Part shown: in pieces, positions 57,594-64,000 of the stretch
Numbering within the stretch: position 1 is the stretch's first letter
Layout of the letters: each line of letters starts with the position of its first letter
Source: Ewingella sp. CoE-038-23
Lineage (GTDB): Bacteria > Pseudomonadota > Gammaproteobacteria > Enterobacterales > Enterobacteriaceae
Assembly (NCBI RefSeq): GCF_040419245.1
Contig: NZ_JAZHOH010000001.1
Span: forward strand, 3,534,001-3,598,000
Direction: 5' to 3'
DNA: 64,000 bases
Program-made: the position numbers and the translations under genes
Notes under the pieces: generated by a model
Told to the model about the DNA's origin: nothing
Seen by the model: the letters and a program-made list of their open reading frames with translations, nothing else
The model's database searches: none

Positions 57594-58382
57594 GTGAAAA
57601 AATACAGTGCAGTGATGTTGGCGTTACTGGGTTCATTTAGTGCGATGAGCCACGCGGAAACCGTGCTTAAGTTTGGGGTGGACCCTTCTTTCCCGCCTTT
57701 TGAATCCAAAGCCGCTGACGGCACCTTGGTGGGTTTTGATATCGATTTAGGCAATGCCATTTGTAAGCAGGCCAACGCCAAGTGCGAATGGGTGGAAACG
57801 GCCTATGACAGCATTATTCCGGCGCTGAATGCCAAGAAGTTCGATGCCGTGCTGTCGGCCATGGCCATCACGCCAAAACGCAAAGCGCAGGTCAATTTCA
57901 CCGACGTGCTGTACAACATTCCTAGCGTGTTAGTCGCCAAGAAAGGCAGCACGTTGGATGCCACTGCCGAAGCCTTAAAAGGCAAAGTTATCGGCGTCTC
58001 TCAGGGCACCACGCAGGAAACCTACGCCATGGCGGTATGGCAGTCGAAAGGCGTGCAGGTGGTCTCTTACCAGAATCAGGACGCAGTGAATCTGGATTTA
58101 GAATCCGGCCGTATTGACGCTACTTTCACCAACGCCGCGGCGGCAGAAACCGGCTTTTTGAAAACCAAGGCCGGAGCTGATTTTGCCTTTGTGGGTAAAA
58201 CGGTATTAGACCCGCAGTACCTCGGCGAAGGGGCGGCCATTGCGCTGCGCAAAGACGATCAGGCGCATATGGATATCATCAACAAGGCGCTGGCCGGGAT
58301 CCATGCCAACGGCGTTTATAAGCAGTTAGAGAAGAAATATTTCACCTTCGACGTGTTCAAAAACAACAAACCTTCTGCTTAA
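57594..58382 (+). CDS. Periplasmic amino-acid-binding protein (HisJ/ArgT type)
   Basis: 262 residues from a GTG start (VKKYSAVMLALLGSFSAMSHAE) with an AGGGGAAA site; it gives a clean signal peptide cut after SHA. Type-3 solute-binding fold: LKFGVDPSFPPFESKAADGTLVGFDIDLGNAICK, YDSIIPALNAKKFDAVLSAM, and GTTQETYAM. Typical of lysine/arginine/ornithine or histidine binding proteins. No permease or ATPase genes follow it, so it is an orphan receptor here. Confidence 0.88.
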   Translation: MKKYSAVMLALLGSFSAMSHAETVLKFGVDPSFPPFESKAADGTLVGFDIDLGNAICKQANAKCEWVETAYDSIIPALNAKKFDAVLSAMAITPKRKAQVNFTDVLYNIPSVLVAKKGSTLDATAEALKGKVIGVSQGTTQETYAMAVWQSKGVQVVSYQNQDAVNLDLESGRIDATFTNAAAAETGFLKTKAGADFAFVGKTVLDPQYLGEGAAIALRKDDQAHMDIINKALAGIHANGVYKQLEKKYFTFDVFKNNKPSA

Positions 58383-58404
58383 CCCCTGCCCCCTAATCTC
58401 CCCC

Positions 58405-58434
58405 GCTGGCAGCGAAATTAAACGCGCTGTCAGC
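58405..58434. terminator. Hairpin after the binding-protein gene
   Basis: GCTGGCAGCG / CGCTGTCAGC stem with a 10-nt loop, no T-run. Probably a 3' mRNA hairpin, terminator uncertain. Confidence 0.4.
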
Positions 58435-58550
58435 AGGTGGCAGATAAGTCAGTTATAACAGTTTTAACCGCGCCGGCGGCTTGAAGGAGAGCCATGCTTC
58501 TGCTGTTATAGGCGCAGGTTTTACTACTTACTGACGAAATGGAATGAGAC

Positions 58551-59255
58551 ATGACCCAGCTGAACCACTTTGGACAACCCGTCGGCGATGAACTGCCGGG
58601 CTGGCAGCCTCGCGAACTCCCGCAACGTATTCAACTGGATGGCCGTTTTTGCCATTTAGAGCCGCTGAGCGTGGAGCGCCACAGCAAAGAGCTATTTGAG
58701 GCCTGGCATGCCATCGACGATGGCCGCGACTGGACCTATCTCGCCGTTGAGCGCCCGGCGACGCAGGCCGAGTGCGACACTTTTATCGCCGCCAACGCCG
58801 CCAGTAAAGATCCGTTGTTTTACGCCGTGGTGGATAACGCCACGCAGCGCACCATTGGCAGCGTCGCGCTGATGCGCATCGACCCAGTCAACGGCGTGAT
58901 TGAAATTGGCTGGGTGAACTGGTCGCCGCTGATGAAGCGCAGCAGCCACAGCACCGAAGCCATTTATCTGCTGCTGAAATACGTGTTTGACGGCCTGAAT
59001 TATCGCCGCTGCGAGTGGAAATGCCATAGCCTGAACGCGCCCTCCAGCGCCGCCGCCAAGCGATTTGGTTTTGAATACGAAGGCACTTTCCGCCAGGCGG
59101 TCGTTACCAAGGGCCGCAACCGCGACACCCAGTGGTTCTCGATTTTGGACAGCGAATGGCCAGCGCGTAAGGCCGAATTAGAGCAGTGGCTGAGCGCCGA
59201 CAACTACGACGCCGACGGCCAGCAGAAACAGCGTTTAGAAGCCTTCAGAAAATAG
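58551..59255 (+). CDS. GNAT-family N-acetyltransferase (RimJ/RimL-like)
   Basis: 234 residues. An acetyltransferase-1/3 domain: QRTIGSVALMRIDPVNGVIEIGWVNWSP, SSHSTEAIYLLLKYVF, LNAPSSAAAKRFGFEYEGTFRQAVV. Long N- and C-terminal extensions. Typical of the family that acetylates small molecules or ribosomal-like substrates; substrate unknown. Tail-to-tail with the next acetyltransferase, 5 bases apart. Confidence 0.82.
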   Translation: MTQLNHFGQPVGDELPGWQPRELPQRIQLDGRFCHLEPLSVERHSKELFEAWHAIDDGRDWTYLAVERPATQAECDTFIAANAASKDPLFYAVVDNATQRTIGSVALMRIDPVNGVIEIGWVNWSPLMKRSSHSTEAIYLLLKYVFDGLNYRRCEWKCHSLNAPSSAAAKRFGFEYEGTFRQAVVTKGRNRDTQWFSILDSEWPARKAELEQWLSADNYDADGQQKQRLEAFRK

Positions 59256-59260
59256 TCGTT

Positions 59261-59797
59261 TTAGCGTGAAGGCAGCAGCTGATCGATGTCTTGCCACGCA
59301 TAAATCAGATTGTCGGAGAGCCACAGAGGGCCGGAATCGGTATAGCGTCCGGCCTCTTGGCCCCCTAGCGCCGTGTAGAAGTTAATGGCGGGTTGATTCC
59401 CCACCACCACGCCCAATCCGGCGGCGATAAAGCCATGTTTTTTCAGGCGCTGGGCGATTTCAGTTAACAAACAGCGGCCAATCCCCTGCCGTGCATACTG
59501 GGTATCGACATACAGCAGCTTAATCTCGGCCATCTCGCCAAACTGCGGATTGCTCGACTCAGACGCCAGTGTGAACCCCACCAGTCGCCCATCAATCTCA
59601 GCCAGCAAAGCAAACTGCCTTGGGGCCGGGTTGGCGAATTTGTCCTGCCAGAAAGCCAGACGGCGGGCTTCATCCAGTGCGTCAAACGCCTCGGCCGGTG
59701 CTAATTCACGATAAGTTTCGCGCCATACGGCCACGTGCAGGCGAGCCAGTGCGGCCGCGTCGGATGCTCGTGCATCCCTGATAGCCAGAGTCGTCAC
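59261..59797 (-). CDS. GNAT-family N-acetyltransferase
   Basis: 178 residues. AALARLHVAVWRETY near the N-terminus, then MAEIKLLYVDTQYARQGIGRCLLTEIAQRL (acetyl-CoA loop QGIGR) and AINFYTALGGQEAGRY. Substrate unknown. Confidence 0.85.
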   Translation of the reverse strand: MTTLAIRDARASDAAALARLHVAVWRETYRELAPAEAFDALDEARRLAFWQDKFANPAPRQFALLAEIDGRLVGFTLASESSNPQFGEMAEIKLLYVDTQYARQGIGRCLLTEIAQRLKKHGFIAAGLGVVVGNQPAINFYTALGGQEAGRYTDSGPLWLSDNLIYAWQDIDQLLPSR

Positions 59798-59893
59798 AGG
59801 AAGATATCCTTTAGTTATTATTGGGTTTGGCTTTCGTCATCGAAAAGTCAACGCGCCAGTATAGACTGAGTCCCTCACTCAAAGGAGACAACA

Positions 59894-60304
59894 ATGTTCA
59901 CCGGTTTCAATCATTTGACCCTCTCTTGCCGCGATCTTGAGAGAAGCGTGCCCTTTTACCGCGATCTGCTGGGCTTTAAGCTGGACGCCATCTGGGACAA
60001 CGGCGCGTATCTGTCGCTACCCGGCCTGTGGCTCTGCCTGAGCAAGGAGCAGGTCAAACCGCCGACGCCGCACGAGGAATACACTCACTACGCGTTCAGC
60101 ATTAGCAGTGAGCATATGGCGGCGTTCAGGCAGAAGTTGCGGGAGGCTGGCGTGATTGAGTGGAAGCAGAACCGCAGTCAGGGCGACTCCTGCTATTTTC
60201 TTGACCCGGACGGCCATAAGCTGGAAGCCCACGACGGCAGCCTGCACCATCGGCTGGCCGCCTGTAGAAACCAGCCTTATGCCGGAATGACTATTTTCGA
60301 CTAG
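59894..60304 (+). CDS. fosA: FosA-type fosfomycin glutathione transferase
   Basis: 136 residues. FosA adds glutathione to fosfomycin using Mn2+ and K+. H7 in [10 protein letters not shown] and the THYAF and [13 protein letters not shown] segments (metal-binding His and Glu) align with the chromosomal FosA of other enterobacteria, including LWLCLS and QNRSQG. Probably intrinsic rather than acquired. It converges with ada, overlapping it by 14 bases. Confidence 0.9.
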   Translation: MFTGFNHLTLSCRDLERSVPFYRDLLGFKLDAIWDNGAYLSLPGLWLCLSKEQVKPPTPHEEYTHYAFSISSEHMAAFRQKLREAGVIEWKQNRSQGDSCYFLDPDGHKLEAHDGSLHHRLAACRNQPYAGMTIFD

Positions 60305-61373
60305 CCGCGTGGCTTTTATGCTCTTGATCGAGCAAGGCTTTTTTGCGCTCAACGCCCCAACGGTAACCCGAAAGCTGGCCGTCGTTTTTCACCACCCGGT
60401 GACAAGGGATAGCCACCGCCAGCCAGTTAGCGGCGCAGGCTCCCGCCACCGCGCGAACGGCCTTCGGCGCGCCAATCTTCTCGGCGATTTGCGAATAGCT
60501 CGCCGTGCTGCCGAGCGGAATGTCGCGCAGCGCCTGCCAGACGCGCTGCTGGAAAGCCGTCCCACGGATATCCAGCGGCAGGTTCAGCCCGGTTTCCGGC
60601 GCATCGACAAAGCCGACGATGGTCGCGATCCGCTGTTCAAACTCAGCATCCGCCCCCTGTAGCACGGCGTGCGGGAAACGCTGCTGAAGCGACTGCACCA
60701 GCGCGTCCGGGTCATCCCCCAGCAAAATAGCGCAAATCCCCCGCGCGCTTTCAGCCACCAGAATATGGCCCAGAGAGCACTGGCCGACGGCGAACCACAC
60801 TTCGACATTTCGCCCGCCGTCTTTGAAAGCTTTTGGTGTCATGCCTAAGGTCGCCGTGGCATTCTCATAAAACCGGCCATCGGAAGCATAGCCAGACTGG
60901 TAAATCGCATCCGTCACCCGCCCATCCTGCGACAGGTTCTGTTGCAGGCGTTTGCCGCGCAGGGCCTGCGCATACTCTTTGGGAGTCACGCCAGTATGGG
61001 CTTTAAACAGGCGATGGAAGTGGTAAGCGCTGATGCCGACGTCGCTCGCCAGCTGCTTCAGCGGATAAGGCTCGCTGGCCTGCTCTATCAGGCGACAGGC
61101 TTGGGCAATGCGCTCGGCGTGGAACTGCGCTAGCGAGATCATACCTTGGCGGCAGCGTTTGCAAGGACGATACCCGGCCTGCTCGGCGCTGGCGGCGTCG
61201 CCAAAGAATTGCACATTTTCAGGGTTTGGCTGGCGTGAGGCGCAAGACGGCGCGCAGTAGATGCCGGTGGTTTTCACCGCATAGACAAACTGGCCGTCGG
61301 CGGCGGCATCGCAGCTCACCACCGCCTGCCAGCGCGGATCGTTTTGCACATCATGTTTCAGGTTAGCTGACAT
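60291..61373 (-). CDS. ada: Ada adaptive-response regulator / O6-methylguanine-DNA methyltransferase
   Basis: 360 residues. N-terminal zinc domain with Cys in GIYCAPSC and PCKRCRQG; the first accepts methyl from phosphotriesters. An AraC-type DNA-binding region follows (about 93-180), then the methyltransferase domain with active-site C324 in PCHRV. The C-terminal suicidal transfer repairs O6-methylguanine and O4-methylthymine. No alkB follows it here. Confidence 0.93.
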   Translation of the reverse strand: MSANLKHDVQNDPRWQAVVSCDAAADGQFVYAVKTTGIYCAPSCASRQPNPENVQFFGDAASAEQAGYRPCKRCRQGMISLAQFHAERIAQACRLIEQASEPYPLKQLASDVGISAYHFHRLFKAHTGVTPKEYAQALRGKRLQQNLSQDGRVTDAIYQSGYASDGRFYENATATLGMTPKAFKDGGRNVEVWFAVGQCSLGHILVAESARGICAILLGDDPDALVQSLQQRFPHAVLQGADAEFEQRIATIVGFVDAPETGLNLPLDIRGTAFQQRVWQALRDIPLGSTASYSQIAEKIGAPKAVRAVAGACAANWLAVAIPCHRVVKNDGQLSGYRWGVERKKALLDQEHKSHAASRK

Positions 61374-61509
61374 AACAGACCTCTCTTGTTAGGCGGAGTG
61401 AAGCGCATTCAGTGAGGCCAGTCTAGCGCCACGCGCTTTCTCCTCCCCTCCGACTCTTGCTTTTTCATTCTGCACGGGTCGAGGCTGCTCGTCATTATGT
61501 CTGTCATCC

Positions 61510-61532
61510 GACAGCCCTGATATCAGGGCTGT
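61510..61532. repeat. 22-bp perfect palindrome downstream of the second binding-protein gene
   Basis: ACAGCCCTGATATCAGGGCTGT, centred between ada and the binding-protein gene; no T-run, so either a weak terminator or a protein site. Confidence 0.45.
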
Positions 61533-61543
61533 TGGGGTGAAGC

Positions 61544-62335
61544 TTACTGGCCTGCCGGGCGTTTTACCGCCATTTCTAAATTGCCAAAGTAGTGCGTTTT
61601 GATTTTCTCCCAGGTGCCGTCGGCGATGATTTTCGCCAGCCCTTGGTTGAGCAAGGCTTTTACCTTGTCATCGCCTTTGCGCAGGCCGTAGGCGGAGCCG
61701 ATGCTGAACAGCTTGTCGTCACGCACTTCCGGGCCGGTCAGGGCGAAGTCTTTGCCTTCCGGCTTGTTGAGGAAGCCAAAGGTCACCGCCACGCCGGGGC
61801 TGAGGGAGGCATCAAGGCGCCCAGCAATCAGGTCCTGATAGATAGTGTCCTGATCGGCGTAAGCCACCACGTCTACCCCTTTCGGCAGCCAGAAAGTATT
61901 GGCATACATCTCCTGAATCGACCCTTGCTGCACCGCCACGCGCTTGCCTTTGAGAGACTCCGGCGTTGGCAGCAGCGGGCTGCCTTTTGGGGCCACCAGT
62001 TTGGTCGGGATGTGGAACACGAAGTCGCTGAAATCAATCACTTTACGGCGCTTTTCGGTCGCGCCCTGTGGCGAGATGAAATCGACCTTTTTCGCCATCA
62101 GCGAGGGGATCTCGGCATCGAAGCTGCTCACCACGTATTCGCATTTGACGTTAACCGCCTTGCAAATGGCGTTGGTGACGTCAATTTCAAAGCCGCTCGG
62201 GTTGCCGCTGGCATCACGGAACTGAAAAGGCGGGAAAGCCAGATCCGCGCCGACGCGCAGCGTCTCACTTTCGGCGTGCGCCATGCTGCTCATCATCAGG
62301 CCGAAAGCCGCCAAAACCAGTGTTTTTCTCATCAT
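61544..62335 (-). CDS. Periplasmic amino-acid-type binding protein
   Basis: 263 residues. Signal peptide MMRKTLVLAAFGLMMSSMAHA, then the type-3 solute-binding fold: LRVGADLAFPPFQFRDASGNPSGFEIDVTNAICKAV, SFDAEIPSLMAKKVDFISP, VAVQQGSIQEMYANTFWLPKG. It is 21 bases after an M20 amidohydrolase gene on the same strand and likely co-transcribed, without permease genes. A substrate such as an acylated amino acid or peptide is plausible (inference). Confidence 0.88.
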   Translation of the reverse strand: MMRKTLVLAAFGLMMSSMAHAESETLRVGADLAFPPFQFRDASGNPSGFEIDVTNAICKAVNVKCEYVVSSFDAEIPSLMAKKVDFISPQGATEKRRKVIDFSDFVFHIPTKLVAPKGSPLLPTPESLKGKRVAVQQGSIQEMYANTFWLPKGVDVVAYADQDTIYQDLIAGRLDASLSPGVAVTFGFLNKPEGKDFALTGPEVRDDKLFSIGSAYGLRKGDDKVKALLNQGLAKIIADGTWEKIKTHYFGNLEMAVKRPAGQ

Positions 62336-62356
62336 TATGTTCTCTCTTTCCCAAGG

Positions 62357-63544
62357 TTATCGCTGTGAATGCCACTGTGAAAACTCTTCGCGCACCGCGC
62401 TGAGCATCGCCGGGTCCTGATACAGGTCGACCGCGGTCATCGCCAGCGCCTTGGCGGCCTGTAGCATGGTTTGCAGTCCGGCCGGAGAGCCCGCGGCTTC
62501 GGCAAATTCCGGGGTATGCGGCAGCACATCGCCAATGCGCAGATAAGGGTGGATGGCCGCTGTGATCTGGCTAACGTTGCCGATATCAGAGGAACCAATG
62601 CCGCCGCTGAGTGGCGGTGGCACCACTTCCACACCCAGTATCTCCAGGTTCTGTTGGAAGAAACCGGCCAGCGTCTGATTGTTATTGCGCTCGGCGTAGG
62701 TCAGTCCTTCTTCGATTTCCAGCCGCGCGCCGCTCATGTCGGCCGCCCCTTGCGCGGCGGCAAACGCTTTCTGTTTGACGATAGCCAGCCCTTTGACGGT
62801 GTTGGCGCGCATCAGGAATTTCGCCTCGGCATAGGCCGGAACGATGTTGGTGGCGCTGCCGCCGTTGGTGATGATGCCGTGGACGCGGACGTCATCGGTG
62901 AACAGCTGGCGCAGGGCGTTAATGCCGACGAAAGTGTGAATCACCGCGTCCAGCGCGCTGATACCGTTTTGCGGCGCCGACGCCGCGTGGGCCGCCTTGC
63001 CGTAAAATTTAAAGGTGGCATCGACACAGGCCAGGCCGCCACGCGTCACCATGGTTTTATCTCGCGGGTGGAACATCATCGCGGCGTCCACGTGGTCGAA
63101 ATAGCCCAGGTTTGCCAGAATAATTTTGCCGCCGCCCTCTTCTTCTGCGGGTGTACCAATCACTTCCAGCTTGCCGGTCAGGGCTTCGCCGCAGGCTTTT
63201 AAGGCCAGTGCGGCGGTGATTGACGCCGTGCCAATCAGGTTGTGGCCGCAGGCGTGGCCCAGACCTTCCAGCGCGTCATATTCGGCTAAAAGTGCAAGGG
63301 TCGGGCCGGGCCTGCCGCTGTCGAAAGTGGCGCGAAACGCCGTCGGCAGGTCGCCAATGCCCTCTTCAATGCTAAAACCAGCGGCGCGCAGCGGCGCAAT
63401 CAGCGCGGCGGCGGACTTCACCTCTTCAAAGCTCAATTCAGGATTGGCATGCAGGTTTAGCGCCAGCAGCGTTACCTCATCCGAAAGCTGGTCAACCGCG
63501 CCAATCACGCGATTTTTATGTTCTGTTATGGTGCAAAAAGCCAT
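62357..63544 (-). CDS. M20 family metallopeptidase / amidohydrolase
   Basis: 395 residues from ATG 63544, which has a CAGGGA site; a start 24 bases upstream is possible. Motifs LALLAEYDALEGLGHACGHNLIGTA (metal-binding D and H), GTPAEEEGGGK (catalytic and metal Glu), and HAASAPQNGISALDAV (dimerisation). Resembles the p-aminobenzoyl-glutamate (AbgB-like) and N-acyl-amino-acid hydrolase branch; substrate unknown. Divergent from a LysR regulator and followed by its likely partner receptor. Confidence 0.87.
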   Translation of the reverse strand: MAFCTITEHKNRVIGAVDQLSDEVTLLALNLHANPELSFEEVKSAAALIAPLRAAGFSIEEGIGDLPTAFRATFDSGRPGPTLALLAEYDALEGLGHACGHNLIGTASITAALALKACGEALTGKLEVIGTPAEEEGGGKIILANLGYFDHVDAAMMFHPRDKTMVTRGGLACVDATFKFYGKAAHAASAPQNGISALDAVIHTFVGINALRQLFTDDVRVHGIITNGGSATNIVPAYAEAKFLMRANTVKGLAIVKQKAFAAAQGAADMSGARLEIEEGLTYAERNNNQTLAGFFQQNLEILGVEVVPPPLSGGIGSSDIGNVSQITAAIHPYLRIGDVLPHTPEFAEAAGSPAGLQTMLQAAKALAMTAVDLYQDPAMLSAVREEFSQWHSQR

Positions 63545-63749
63545 GTTGTTTTCCCTGCCGTGGTGCAAAAAACCAAAAATTATTTTCGCCCGCCGCCATG
63601 GACATGCTTCTCAGAGCAGGACGAACACCCTCAGAAATAGGGCTTTTTGCCGAAAGCGTCCAATTGAGCCTTTTTATCTGTTGCGCTTATTAGCCAAAAA
63701 TTATTTTATGGCTGAGGCATTTCATCAACAAACGGGGAACGGGGCGGCA

Positions 63750-64000
63750 ATGAATGAAAAAGATTGGCTGATTCTTAGGGCGGTCTATCAACATAAAAAT
63801 ATCACCCGCGCCGCCGAGCAGCTTTACACCTCGCAGCCCGCGCTGAGTTATCGCCTGCGGCAAATTGAGCGCAAGTTGGCGATTCGGCTGTTCGCCGACG
63901 GGCAAAAGGGGCTGGTGTTTACCGCGCAGGGGGAGTATCTCGCCCAGCACGCTCTGAAGGTGCTGGCGGATTTGCAGCAGTTGAAAATCACCCTGCACAG
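63750..64000 (+). CDS. LysR-family transcriptional regulator (5' part)
   Basis: About 83 codons before the window ends. MNEKDWLILRAVYQHKNITRAAEQLYTSQPALSYRLRQIERKLAIRLF is a LysR winged helix. Divergent from the M20-binding-protein pair with 205 bases between, so it probably regulates them. The rest of the gene lies beyond the window. Confidence 0.88.
   Translation, partial: MNEKDWLILRAVYQHKNITRAAEQLYTSQPALSYRLRQIERKLAIRLFADGQKGLVFTAQGEYLAQHALKVLADLQQLKITLH

Overview
The window is chromosomal DNA of a Gram-negative enterobacterium (Enterobacterales). Its conserved core reads like E. coli, Serratia or Yersinia: rdgC, yaiA-aroL, sseA, purL-mltF-tadA-pgpC, yfhL-acpS-pdxJ-recO-era-rnc-lepB-lepA, rseC-rseB-rseA-rpoE, nadB, trmN6, srmB, grcA, ung, grpE, nadK, recN, bamE, rnfH-ratA, smpB and ssrA. 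The proteins resemble E. coli orthologues closely, but a murQ-murP pair beside a murR-type gene and several accessory loci point to a relative outside Escherichia, perhaps in the Rahnella/Serratia/Ewingella group. That placement is inference only.

Layout. 1-7.6 kb: the end of rdgC, ppnP, a LysR regulator, a four-gene accessory cluster (AroM-like, DUF1177, OPT transporter, IclR regulator), then yaiA and aroL. 7.8-15.4 kb: methyltransferases, a BhsA-like protein, yedI, an HTH/MmyB-type regulator, an acetyltransferase, sseA, a PhnD-like binding protein and a fatty acid desaturase. 15.5-17.2 kb: three tandem ~595-bp copies of a hok/sok type I toxin-antitoxin locus, the last running into the 3' end of agp. 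17.2-29.8 kb: agp, pagP, purL, mltF, tadA, and the MurNAc uptake locus (murQ-murP-pgpC with a divergent regulator). 29.9-51.7 kb: core genes with recognisable control sites (rncO-like hairpin, sigma-E promoter and coupled leader ORF at rpoE, FNR sites at grcA, sigma-32 promoter at grpE, two LexA boxes at recN).

51.8-57.3 kb is the accessory hot spot. The tmRNA gene ssrA is followed by a decayed ~3.8-kb P4-like satellite, bounded by an 82-bp direct repeat of the ssrA 3' flank and terminator. Inside are a broken P4-type integrase, a C-terminal fragment of the P4 alpha primase/helicase, an origin-like repeat region, and an intact, very A/T-rich two-gene cassette. The cassette encodes a pentapeptide-repeat protein fused to a two-TM potassium-channel pore, followed with a 1-nt TGATG overlap by a MNT/pol-beta-type nucleotidyltransferase. 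This pair is the best candidate for an undescribed (possibly anti-phage) system. Beyond the right repeat lie an unrecognised gene and a UDG-like gene, both on the minus strand.

57.6-64 kb: two periplasmic amino-acid-type binding proteins, two GNAT acetyltransferases, fosA, ada, an M20 amidohydrolase and the start of a LysR regulator.
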